64,000 nucleotides of DNA, from positions 744,001-808,000 of the forward strand of contig JAOANU010000010.1 in the NCBI GenBank assembly GCA_034387635.1, read 5' to 3'. Within the stretch, counting starts at the first letter, position 1. Each line of letters opens with the position of its first letter. Positions 35,154-44,837 of the stretch are shown here, in pieces. A program made the translations under genes and the position numbers. Below the pieces are notes generated by a model. It worked only from the letters and a program-made list of their open reading frames with translations. It searched no databases and had not been told where the DNA came from. Source of the stretch: Rhodosporidiobolus odoratus (Eukaryota; Basidiomycota; Microbotryomycetes; Sporidiobolales; Sporidiobolaceae).

Positions 35154-35610
35154 CTACGAGCTCGACATCGGTAGTTGCAGCACCCACCGCCTCCCGACTT
35201 TGGCCTCTTCGACCGAGGGGACGGTCACGGCAGTTTCCTCAGACGGCGCAATGCTGCTCACAGTGAAGAGCGAGGTGGAGACAGAGTGGACACTGGTAGT
35301 GCGAGACATGCTGTGAGTGGACAGAGAGGACGGCGCGGTGGAGTCGGGGAAGAGGGAAGGCGGAGCGGCGGCCGCATCGAGGTCTGCAAGAGGCACCGTC
35401 TTCAAGTCGGGCGACGAGGACAGGGATCTTGCGGGAGGATCTGGAGGGATGGAGCCGGAGCGTAACGGCGAGGGCGATCGGAACCAAAGATAGTGAACCT
35501 GGTGTATTCCGTACAACGGGAGAGATAGGAGTGTAGAGCGCTAAAGAGAAAGAGAAGGCCAAAGTATGCTACAAGTCCACCCTCAGTTGAATGATCCATC
35601 TACTTCTCCT
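35154..35610 (-). other. Possible small coding exon, Ser/Thr/Val-rich
   Basis: A 120-codon frame opens VHYLWFRSPSPLRSGSIPPD and ends in a Ser/Thr/Val-rich tail (TTSVHSVSTSLFTVSSIAPS), stop at 35154. The composition resembles the C-terminal tail of the duplicated genes at 39.4 and 48.6 kb. It could be a downstream exon of the gene starting at 36316, joined by an intron I cannot place, or just a chance frame. Confidence 0.3.
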
Positions 35611-35662
35611 CTTCACGCATATACCAGTTGGGAAGACACGGATACTGCGCAAGGGGGATGGA

Positions 35663-36316
35663 TCAGGAAGTACTACTGAGGGAAAGAAGCGAAATGAGAC
35701 TTAGAAGCGGAGAGACTGAAGTGCGAGAGCAAATCCTTGCAAGGTCGATCACGCCCGAGGCGTAGACAGGGTCTTTGACAACATGGTTGCGGCGGAAGAT
35801 CCGCTGGGTGGAGCGGAGAGGCGCTGCAATGGCAAGAGGGAGGGTCAGCTGACACGTACGAGCCAGAAGGAGGAAACGGGGAGAAGGGAACGCACCGAGA
35901 GCCTTCCTGAACGCGTTCTTGAGCTTGAGCTTGCGTTCAGTTCCCTTACAAGGGTAGCTGAGCTCGAAGCAGTCCTCCTCGCCTTTGAGGGCGTGTTTGG
36001 CGTGGTCCCTGAACTCTTGAAGCTGGACGCCGTGCTGGTTTGTACCGGAGGGCGGACCGAGGAGGTGAGGGTGAGCTTGGTAGTCCCGGAAGGGCTCAAA
36101 GGTGGCCGTGGTCGCGTGAGGGGCGACGTTGAACGTGGTGGTGTGGTTGAAATGGAAGTTGCGGATGTGTTCCTGCTGAGCCGGAGTGGCGGCAAAGTAT
36201 CTCTTGCCATTGCTGCTGGTGATGATGGGACGGTCGTAGTACTCGACGGGCAGACCGTCTGAGGCGACAGAGACGGGGAGCGTCAAGTCGTACGAAATGA
36301 GGGAGGACGAAGGCAT
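35663..36316 (-). CDS. Small protein of unknown family
   Basis: Not recognised. The ATG at 36316 starts MPSSSLISYDLTLPVSVASD. The first exon ends KLKLKNAFRKALG and is joined, across a short intron (about 35832-35896, gtgcgt donor, gcag acceptor), to an exon beginning APLRSTQRIFRRNHVVKDPV, giving about 195 residues with a stop at 35663. No signal peptide or membrane segment. The protein is His-rich early on (FHFNHTTTFNVAPHATT) and basic around the splice junction. A TATA-like ctataag lies about 115 bp upstream of the ATG (see the regulatory entry). Gene layout (TATA, basic end of exon 1, phase-1 intron with a gtgcgt donor) matches the duplicated genes at 38.8 and 49.3 kb, so a distant family relationship is possible but sequence identity is not evident. 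The 3' end may extend to the exon near 35154. Confidence 0.5.
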   Translation of the reverse strand: MPSSSLISYDLTLPVSVASDGLPVEYYDRPIITSSNGKRYFAATPAQQEHIRNFHFNHTTTFNVAPHATTATFEPFRDYQAHPHLLGPPSGTNQHGVQLQEFRDHAKHALKGEEDCFELSYPCKGTERKLKLKNAFRKALGAFPSPRFLLLARTCQLTLPLAIAAPLRSTQRIFRRNHVVKDPVYASGVIDLARICSRTSVSPLLSLISLLSLSSTS

Positions 36317-36428
36317 TTTTTCTTGGTTAGAGTTGGTGGACTCGGAGGTGGATATGCGGTATGCGAGGAAGTGTGAGAGTAGTGTAGGGAAGGAAAGAAG
36401 ACTGGAGAGAGCACTTCCAATGCCGCTC

Positions 36429-36437
36429 TTATAGCCT
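36429..36437 (-). promoter_or_regulatory. TATA-like box of the small gene at 36316
   Basis: On the minus strand the sequence ggctataagagc occurs about 115 bp before the start codon at 36316, the same distance as the clear TATA boxes of the duplicated genes at 38641 and 49400. It is a weaker match than those. Confidence 0.4.
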
Positions 36438-37374
36438 ACTGTGAACAATTTTCACCGCCTCCAAACAAACCAGCCACCTCAGATCGAAATTCCTGCGGCT
36501 CGCAGGAGATTCGTGCAATGTCAGGCTATATCGCCACGGTGACAGATGGGCCTTGTAGCTTGTTAGGCGAGGCCTGTTGTATGGCTTGGGGAATTGAAAT
36601 GCGGGAGAGGCCGAGGCAAAGAAGGAAGAAAAAGGGTTGACGGGGAGACAGTGCGAAGCGAGGCGGATCCATATCGACCATGTTGTGAATAACCGTCATG
36701 CAAGCACGGTAGAAGTATACTTCATTCCGGTGTGACAGGCTAGCCCGAGGCTGTAGTCGTCTGACAACGAGCAAAGTGGTGGAGAAAGGGATGAGGCGTG
36801 GCGTCTGGTTTGCCGTGTTTTGCCGTCAAGTCGATGTGGCGGCGCTCGCCAGGATAACTACATGTATAGGATGCTGGAGGACAGTAGAACCGGTGCAGGT
36901 TGAGTAGCCCATTCGCTCTGGTGTGAAAAGACGGCGTGACGGGGCCCGGGGCTGAGAAGGTCTCCCTCTTTCGTCCCCGACCTGCGCGCCGCCCAGCTGC
37001 CATGTAGCTGGGGAGGGACAAATAGCATACATTGCGCCCTGTACACCTCGATCGGAGTGTCCGAACCTTTGCGAGGCGTTGCCAGGTCTTTGACCGGCAT
37101 CAGCCTCGCGGGCGTCTAGTCGATAGCTCTGAAGCGTGGCCATGTCCAGGTTCTGCTGCTTGTCCGCTTGCGTCCAACGTGCCCATCACGCTACGGGCGC
37201 AGGGAGAGTGCGTTAGGGCGTGCAGACAGTGGGGGAAGACTGAAAGTGCTGGCGGATGGCTGCAGGGTGCGTTGGTGTCGGAGGAGGCGCTTGTCGAAGC
37301 GGTTGAGTCCCAGCGGGGACCTGTAGTTGTCAACTCAGCATCGTCGTCGACGGAGTCCGAGACAAGGATAACGG

Positions 37375-37409
37375 GTTTGACAGGGATGACAGGGATGACA
37401 GGGCTGAGA
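37375..37409 (+). repeat. Short tandem repeat, 9-bp unit
   Basis: The unit gacagggat is repeated with small changes about three to four times (tttgacagggatgacagg and onwards to agggctgaga). Read on the minus strand it encodes VIPVIPVKPVI, which explains the open frame there. Confidence 0.6.
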
Positions 37410-37476
37410 CTTGATGAGGAGTAAAGGTGAAAAGGCGTGTACATCGTGGCGGGCAACGCGTAGCGGGGCAGAGACG

Positions 37477-37510
37477 GTCTTTAGAGCGTGTTCAAGCAGC
37501 GTCTAAAGAC
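37477..37510. repeat. Inverted repeat, 9-bp stem with 16-nt loop
   Basis: gtctttaga at 37477-37485 is the exact reverse complement of tctaaagac at 37502-37510, with a 16-nt spacer. It lies outside any recognised gene and could be a hairpin or a protein-binding palindrome. Confidence 0.55.
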
Positions 37511-37605
37511 GTACAGGTCAGAGAGAATTAAAAGGTTGAAGGAAGCAGTCCGAAACCGGATTCGGCGCGGAGGTTGTTTGGCGAGTGAGATCTCCGTTCC
37601 CTGGT

Positions 37606-37628
37606 CCCTGCTCTGCTCTGCTCTGCTC
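37606..37628 (+). repeat. CTCTG pentanucleotide repeat
   Basis: Three perfect copies of ctctg (37611-37625), preceded by ccctg and followed by ctc, lie in the non-coding stretch before the left arm of the inverted duplication. Confidence 0.6.
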
Positions 37629-38640
37629 GACTCCTACATGCTTGGTGCATCTTATGTGGTCTCTCCGCATCGTCAAGACGTTCGGCGCAGCTCTGCCAGT
37701 CACGTCTCGACATCAACAGCATCTTCCGTTACATCTATTGTCGACTGCGACCTCGCTCCAGTTCCCTACAGCCAGTACTCGTCCTAGAGCAGTACATTCG
37801 CATGTCTCAGCAATCTGCGACCTGCTGAGCCCTATGCCAAAGTCCCTCATTGCTTGTCGCCGCCATTCGAGCATTCTGAGGGAGAAGTCGGGGTCGTCGC
37901 GTAGAGGATGGGCTCATCCACCGGGCTCTAGCAGCGAGCCAATGGCGTCCCGCAGACGACTCCGCCAGCAAGAAGAGCTAAGTCGAGAAGCAGGAGAAGA
38001 GCGGAGAAGATGAAGGAGGAAGTGGGGGAAATCGAGAACGTCGACGGCGGCTTGCGGGTCCAACGGCGGCGCAGCTGGGTGCCCCAGACTGCGAGGCGTC
38101 GTCAGGACTACCGGGCAAGTGTGCGCACGGGCTGTGAGCAAAAGACCAGGAGCCTGATGGAGGAGCACAGATGAAGTGGGGCAGGGAAGAGAAGGAAGTG
38201 AATGAGGGAGATTGGCGAGTCTGGGTAGGCGGGTCCTACTGGATCCTTGTCTTCTGCCTCGTCCCCTACCGACTCCAGCAACAAGCATCGACAGCAACAT
38301 GCGGCGAGAGGAGCAGCAACCGCCAACTCAATTTTGCTTTTCCATCTGTCGCACCGGGGATAGAATGGAACAATGAAGCTGCCATACGAAGCTATCACTT
38401 ACTGGCATCCTTTCAGGCGAAGCTATACGAGGTAGTTGAAGCGACACTTGTTCCGCCTGCCTTCCTTCACCTCGCTTCCCCTCCTCACTTGTATCCGCTT
38501 GAGAATGACTCGCTCAGAATGCTTCCATTCCTTCCCTCTGGCACCCTCCCTATCCCTCTCCCTGTGCCACTGGATGACGAGGCAGTGGAGGTGACGGTCA
38601 CTCAACCACTTCTCGAATCAGGATTTCAACCGGGTCAAGG

Positions 38641-38648
38641 ATATAAAA
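38641..38648 (+). promoter_or_regulatory. TATA box of the left duplicated gene
   Basis: atataaaa lies about 120 bp before the ATG at 38762, inside a block (ccgggtcaaggatataaaag) conserved in the other arm. Few other genes in the window show a TATA box, so strong or conditional expression is possible. Confidence 0.7.
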
Positions 38649-38761
38649 GAGCGCCCTGTAGATGGATCCATCCCTTCTTCGTTACCACTCAGTCACTCAC
38701 TTGAGATCACCCACTCACTCTCACCTGTACCCATTTTCACCCTCACTCGAGTTACTCCATC

Positions 38762-39455
38762 ATGTCCTGTCCCTCTCCCTCTCCCCCCTTCTCTTCTCTC
38801 TGCCCCGTTCCCATTGCCCGCTTTGGCCTGCCGACTCCAGTCTACATCCGAGAGGTGGAACAAGGAACGCGAGGTCGAGGACGTGTACGCCGTTATGTAC
38901 GCGGCGGCCGAGCACGACGGCTTGGACGACTTCGTCAGGGTGCCTTGGTACAAGCGTACTCAGCACAGGGTCCGCAAACTTGCCGAACAGGTCAAGAAAC
39001 CCAAGGGTGCGTCTCAATTCCCTCTTTGCGTCTCCTTCCGCACTCCCGCCGCCGCAAGTAAGCTGACATGCCTCCTCCCTTGCTGTACAGGCCCGTCAAT
39101 CAAGACTACCCTTCACATCTCGGACCCCGTGCTTCAGACCCGTCCCGGTGTCCTCCCTCCCCGCCGATTGGCTTCCGCCTCGTCGAACCTCGTTCAACCA
39201 TCCCCGTCGGTCCAGGCGCCCCACCACCGTCGGGGTCGATACATCACCTTCAAGTACCCGCGCCCCAAGGCGCTTCTGGCTACCTCCGCCGCCGTCGTCA
39301 GTCAAGCCGACCACGCCCGCCCTTCCCTCTCTTCCGTCTCTTCCTCGGAATCCTTCCCCTCCGTCGTGTTCTCCACCTCTTCCTCGTCCACCACCCACAC
39401 TGCCTCTTCCTCTGTTTCCTCAATTGACGCTGACAAGGTTGGCGTGGCATTCTAG
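38762..39455 (+). pseudogene. Frameshifted copy of the duplicated short gene
   Basis: The ATG at 38762 opens MSCPSPSPPFSSLCPVPIAR, matching the intact copy at 49286, but after GLPTPVY the frame is lost. Compared with the intact copy, 65 nt encoding roughly HDPTGALTLLPVNSTISDPF are absent at about 38850, and 65 is not a multiple of three. Downstream, the original frame is still open (RWNKEREVEDVYAVMYAAAE, then after the same 84-nt intron PSIKTTLHISDPVLQT) through to the stop at 39453-39455 (...IDADKVGVAF). Started from the ATG, translation would run out of frame and stop near 39060. Splice signals that would rescue the frame were not seen. The downstream part remains almost unchanged, so the loss is recent or the copies are being homogenised. 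Confidence 0.78.
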
Positions 39456-39560
39456 TCAGCTGTACTTCCCCTTTCCCTTTCTTTTCCCTTTGATTCTCTT
39501 TTTCGCTCTTTGTCCTCCTACTGTGTTCTCTCCCTCTGTTCTATTCTGCCCTATGTCGTA

Positions 39561-40101
39561 TTTGTTACATCAATCTGCACCATTATCAACTTTTATGACT
39601 TGGGTTGCAACTATCTCTGCATTCCACGCTCATTCTGCGAAGCTGAGAAAGAGTTGCCGAGAGAGAAAAGCGAGAATTGTCTTTCGCAGTCTGCAACCTG
39701 CCAGCCTGCCCCAGCTGCAGAGCATGAGTTAAGCACAGATTGGGTATGCTCGCCCGCCCATAGGGCTGCCGAATTTTTTTTTGTGGGAACGAGAACATTG
39801 CAACGAGACTCAAGCTCAAAAGCTAGCATAACTACTCATAGTACCCTAAACAAGCAGAGATGGCGTAGAACGGCTCCCGTGCCAAGGCACAGTACACCAC
39901 AACCTACACGAGTTGCCGAAAACCCAACACCCGATTTAAGGGTTCGGAGGCGGGTTGGAGAGGGAGAAAAATACAACAGGGCTTGAAGCGAAAAGGAAGA
40001 AATAGGAAGAATTACCGCCGCCCGCGGAAGCATGAAGGAGAAGGAGAATGGAGAGAAAGGAGGAAGGGGGAGAAAGAAGTGCATGGAGGGGAAAGGAAAG
40101 C
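39561..40101. other. Non-coding; includes putative 3' tail of the LINE fragment
   Basis: Between the left arm and the retroelement coding fragment. A run of nine T at 39774-39782 is, on the minus strand, a short A-tract about 320 bp after the retroelement stop, where a LINE 3' tail would be expected. No gene was recognised. Confidence 0.4.
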
Positions 40102-40880
40102 TCAGGCCAAGCGGTGGGAGAGGTGTATGATGGCTGTGGTGGCGAGGGCGTCAGGCTCAGGCAACTCAGCTGTAGGGTCTTGCGGCCGAAGGCGGGCCCA
40201 GCGAGCGTCGAGGAGAGTGGACAAGCCGAGTGCGGCTATTGCTCGAAGAAGGGGTCTCCGGGATGCTGGCGCAGTTGCTGACAGACTGGGGAGCCCGGTG
40301 ACGAGCTCGGCAACCGATACCCGATCAGGTGTGAAGGGCGGGCCGAGAGAAGATGCGAGAGAGGTTGTAAAGGCCGTCCAGTAAGCGGTGGAAAAGGAGC
40401 AGGTGGAGAGGGCGTGGAGGAGCGAGTCCTGCTCGCCACAGTGACGGCAGCGATCATCGGGAGCGAGCTGCATGTTGTACTGACGCCGGCGGGTGGTAGT
40501 CGAACCGTGGAGGAGGCGCCAGTGAGTGTCGGCCTCTCGAGGAGTGGCGGGCGACCGGCGGATCCAGCGCCACAGTCCCTCCAGCTCAGTGGACGAGAGC
40601 GGGGAAGGGATAAGCGCCTTGAGGCGGTGGTGGAGTGGCGCCGTGGGGAGAAGTGCGACCAGCGCCTGCCGAGCGTCGGCAGTAGAGAAGGAAGCGGAAA
40701 GGCCAAGGAAGGAAATGGAGGTAGATGGCGGCGGGACAGGCGGGGGAAGAGGGAGAGGTACAACAGCCACGAAGGTACTAGCAAACCGAAGGAAGGAAGG
40801 GGAAATCAACAACAAAGAGAGCCAGTCATAGCGAGCGCGACGGAGCCCGCCGGAGTAGAGTCGCCGGACGGGAATCTGTC
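40102..40880 (-). mobile_element. 5'-truncated LINE (non-LTR retrotransposon) ORF2 fragment
   Basis: The minus-strand frame ending at 40102 encodes the C-terminal part of a non-LTR reverse transcriptase polyprotein. The key feature is the zinc-binding motif near 40.43 kb, CRHCGEQDSLLHALSTC (C-x2-C-x7-H-x4-C), preceded by DTHWRLLHGSTTTRRRQYNM, as in zf-RVT domains after LINE reverse transcriptases. The frame can be traced back to about 40.87 kb (YDWLSLLLISPSFLRFASTF), where a stop interrupts it. No polymerase or endonuclease domain remains, the usual outcome of 5' truncation on insertion. The truncated end lies only about 170 bp from the CFT2 start codon. Confidence 0.72.
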
Positions 40881-41051
40881 AACTTCGTGGTCGTCACTCG
40901 ACTTATCGCTGAGGCTTGATACTGGTGCTCAAGTGGGGTCACGCAAGAAGTACCTTCGAGCCAACAAACCTCGCACCGCACCCCCGCAAGCCTTGCCGAC
41001 GGCGCCGCCTAGTCAATTTCGTCGACTAGACACTTGAAACGAGCAGCCACG

Positions 41052-44000
41052 ATGAGCATCACATTAACGCCATTGTCAAGCTATCCACTACCAGCGTCCT
41101 ATCTACTCACAGTAGACTCTGCTCAGATCCTTCTGGACTGCGGTGCATTCGACTCTTCCCCATCTTGTCCTTCCTCATCTTCCCTCTCTCCTCCCTCATC
41201 TTCCTCAACCCAAGCGCTCTCACCTGCACCTGCCCCAGACGACATCTCTCAGTATCTCACAAAGCTCCGTGACCTAGCCCCTCAACTCAATCTCGTCCTC
41301 CTCTCCCACCCTCTACTCACTTCACTCGGTTTACTCCCTTGGCTACGAGCCCGATGCGGTCTCCGCTGCCCCGTCTATGCGACTCTACCGACTAGGGAGA
41401 TGGGTCGATATGCGGTCGAGGAATGGGCAGACTCGAGGAGTGAGGCAGAGGGAAACGAGGCTAGGGAGCTCGAGAGGGTTATGAAGGTTGGCGGGAAAAC
41501 TGCCCAAACTACTGGGCAGATAGGCACGAAGCCGAAGAAAGGCAAGGGGAGAGAAACGGAGACGCAGGAGGGTGGGGGTGCAGAGATGAACGAGGGAGAA
41601 GAGGTGAAAATGGAGGACAGGAATGAAACAGATGAAGGAGATAGAGACCCGTGGGAGCAGGCTTGGAAGCTCACGACACCGGAGATCAGGGATGCGTTCT
41701 TGGCCATCAATGCGGTGCGATGGACGCAGCCCATTCACCTTTCGGGTCCGTCTAGCAGTTCTGCCTTTCCTATTCTCGTGATTCAGGCTGATTGTTTGAG
41801 TCTCGCCAGGTCCCCTAAAGGGCTATACCCTTACAGCACACCGCTCCGGACACTCGCTCGGAGGCTCCCTCTACACCCTTCGCCCCTCGCTCTCCTCCTC
41901 GCTCTCTCCCGCTTCTTCCGCCTCTTCTCTCCTCTATGCGCCAAAGTTCAATCACGTCAAAGAGCACCACCTCGACCCTACGGCTCTCTTGAGCGCAGGA
42001 AACGTCGACGACAACTTCCGAAGGATGGGTGTTGTGGTTGTTGGAGCGGAACGGAGTGGGGTGGTCAACGTCAAGCGGATTGACAGGGAGAGGAAAATGC
42101 TCGGTGTGTTCAATCCTTTCCTATTCGGGTTTTGTCGCATAGGCTGATGCTTGCGCTTCCTGTGCAGACTTGATCACCTCGACCCTTCGTTCCTCCGGTA
42201 CCGTCCTCCTCCCCACCGATCCCTCCGCCCGACTCTTCGAACTCCTCGTTCTCCTCGAAACCCACTGGTCGTTCAACAATCTTGGTTCCCAATTCCCCTT
42301 GTGTCTCGTGAGCAAGACGGGACGAGATGCGGTTGGCTTCGTCCGGAGTTTGACAGAATGGATGGGAGGTCAGTTGGCGGCGGGAGAGGCAGGGGACAAA
42401 TTGAAGTTCCCGTGCGTTGTCCTTCTCGCAGCAGTACACACGTGTTTGCCGCGGATCTACCGCCAGTTCTGATGCTGTTGCCTCCTTTGGTACATCGATG
42501 ATGACTACCACAGTAACCTACGCATCTTCCCCTCCCTCGCCGACCTCGACTCGCAACTCCCCCCACACCTCCCCAAGCTAATCATCACCGTCCCCTCTAC
42601 CCTCTCTCATGGCCCATCCCGAGAATTGTTTCTCTCCCTCTCGTCTCAACTGAATAACCTCGTCCTTCTCACTTCGAGATCTGAACCGGGGTCGTTGGCG
42701 AGGTGGTTAGCGAAGGAGGTCTGGGAGAAGGAACAAGGAGAGATGGGGTATAGGAAGGGAAAGGTAGGGAAGGAGGTTAGGATGCAGGGCAGCGTTTCTC
42801 TCCAGGTACGTTGTGTCGAACGTCAAGCCTGCTTGTCCTGCCTACCTTCTACGTACCCTCGAGTGAGAAACCGGACTGACGCATACGGTCGTTGCTGACC
42901 AGGTCAAACGCAAGCACTACCTCGCTGGAGCGGAACTTGAAGCGCACCTAGCGGCCGTAGCGCAAGCTGCCGAATTAGTCGCAAAACAACAAGCTGCTCT
43001 CGAGCGGAACCGACGAATGATGCAACCCGATGCTGGAGAATCTGACTCGGACAGCGACGCCTCGGATAACGATGAAGCGGATGGTGCAGCAGAGGAAGCT
43101 GAAGGAGCAGGCGGGGAGGAAGAGGAAGTCATGGCTCCTGCGAGGAAACGGCGACTCGGAGGTTTCGCAGGTGGAGCGGGAGCCTGGGATGAATTCGTCG
43201 ATACGGCTGAAGGTGCTACCGGTGCAGTCGGAGGGTCAAAGACTCAGTCTTTCGATATTTATGTGAGAGGGTCGTACGGTCTCAGGGTTGGGGGGGCGGG
43301 GGAGGGATTGCCTAGGTTTAGGATGTTCCCGGTTGTGGAACGACGGAGGAGGGTCGATGCGTATGGTGAGCAGGTGGATGTAGAGGGGTGGATGAGGAGG
43401 GCCGCAGAAGGAGAGGAAATGGAACCCGAGAATGGAGGCGTGCTGGGCAAGAGAAGCCGAGAGGAAGAGGAGGAGGAGGAGAAGAAGGGCGAAGTGGAGG
43501 CTGAGGTTCGTTTCGAGTCTTTCTATTGGCAGCTGGAAGGGGCGTGGGCTGACATCTCCTTGACGTATCCTTCGCGACGAGCAGCAACCCCCCGAGCCAC
43601 CTCACCGCTTTATCACGGAGAAGATTGACGTCGAGCTGCAAGCAATGCTCTTCGTCGTCGATATGGAGGGATTGAGCGATGGCCGTGCTTTAAAGACCAT
43701 CCTGCCCCAGATCAACCCGAGAAAGCTGGTACGTAGCGCTCTCCGTTTTCTCGTGGTCTCCTCTTTTGTACCATCTAACGCCCGATCTCTCTGCAGGTCA
43801 TCGTCGACGGTCCTCAATCCGCCATCAAGGATCTCGCTGACGCGTGCAAAGCGGTTACTTCAATGACCGAAGATCTCTACACTCCTTCACTGGGTGAGAC
43901 GGTCAAGGTCGGCGAGGAAACCAAGAATTTCACGCTGAGGTTGGGTGATAGCGTCATGAAGGGCTTGCGGCTGTCAAGGGTGCGTTTCAGCTCACTTCCT

Positions 44001-44674
44001 CCCGTTGCTCCTTGTGGCTTCAACTCGTTCGCGGCGGCACGAGGAGCTAGATCTTTTGGAGGTATCCGCTGACAGCGAGCTTTGCTCTTTTCTAGGTTGA
44101 GGACTACGACGTCGCCTTTGTCTCTGGTGTCCTTCAAATCGACCCCGAATCCGACCTTCCCGTCCTCGAACGCGCAACCATCACAGACGCCTCCTCCCTC
44201 GCCACTACAACCGAAGCCGAGGAAAGTGCAACGGAGACCACCTCTACGCCTCCTCCCGGCGACGCGGAAGCTTGCGCCGACTCTACCGAAGAGCACACGG
44301 ACCCTTCGGTTCTCCCTCCTCTCAAACCCTCCCTCTTCATCGGCGACCTCCGTCTAGCCCTCCTCAAAACTCGCTTGGGAGCGCTGAACATCCCCTCAGA
44401 GTTCACCGGCGAAGGTCTCCTCATCTGTGGGCCCGCTCCGCCCGAAGCCTTCGGGTTCGGCTTTACGGCCGCAGCTCAACGAGCAGGGATTGATTTGAGG
44501 AAGGGTCAGAAGTTCGTGAGGGAGCAGTTGATGGGCGAGGCAATGGAGGCTGCTGGAGGAAGGTGCGCGGTTAGGAAGGTCGGAAGGGGGAGGTTGGTTG
44601 TCGAGGGAAGTCCGGGAGAGACTTACTATGTTGTCAGGAAGGAGGTGTACGCCTTGCACGCGCAGGCGGGATAA
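41052..44674 (+). CDS. CFT2: Cleavage and polyadenylation specificity factor subunit 2 (CPSF100/Cft2)
   Basis: Non-catalytic metallo-beta-lactamase/beta-CASP partner of the Ysh1/CPSF73 endonuclease in pre-mRNA 3'-end formation. The ATG at 41052 starts MSITLTPLSSYPLPASYLLT, then DSAQILLDCGAFD. The position of the metal-binding HxHxDH motif reads LLSHPLLTSLGLLPWLRARC, so it is lost, as is normal for this subunit. An acidic insertion (about 41.45-41.65 kb) precedes the next conserved block. After an intron ending at about 41838 the frame continues SGHSLGGSLYTL, YAPKFNHVKEHHLDPTALLS and RRMGVVVVGAERSGVVNVKR. The central part includes LQVKRKHYLAGAELEAHLAA and an acidic linker (about 43.02-43.13 kb). 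The C-terminus has VEGSPGETYYVVRKEVYALH, the usual CPSF100 end. About seven introns; roughly 1,000 residues. It converges on BRO1, with 163 bp between the stops. Confidence 0.92.
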
Positions 44675-44837
44675 CCCGCCTATTGAAAACGGTGTCATTC
44701 CGCAGTTTCCGTTATGTCTCTCTGGCGCGCTCGGGTCGCTTCGACTTTCATTAACTGTTGCCGAGGAAATCATCGGACTATTAGAGAACCTTGGATGGCA
44801 CAATGACGGGGTGCAGCTACAACGGCGTTCTTCGTAT

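Larger units (their letters stand above)
36450..38320. other. Gene-poor stretch with short repeats
   Basis: About 1.9 kb with no convincing gene. Frames such as 37456-37100 (minus, MYTPFHLYSSSSLSPVIPVI) are biased by a local repeat. Small repeats and a hairpin near 37.38-37.63 kb are listed separately. The region precedes the left arm of the inverted duplication. Confidence 0.4.
38325..39560 (+). repeat. Left arm of ~1.3-kb inverted gene duplication
   Basis: This arm matches the reverse complement of about 48420-49715. From about 38.61 kb to 39.52 kb the match is near identity (the 84-nt intron differs at two positions). Upstream, from about 38.33 to 38.6 kb, the arms are clearly related but much more diverged (for example caattttgcttttccatctg against caatttcgcttttccttccg). 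Beyond 39.56 kb the similarity stops. Confidence 0.88.

Noticed and set aside
41400..41740. Loss of the HxHxDH zinc motif in CFT2 as a sign of damage
   Set aside because: CPSF100/Cft2 is known to lack these metal ligands; the loss is normal for the family.
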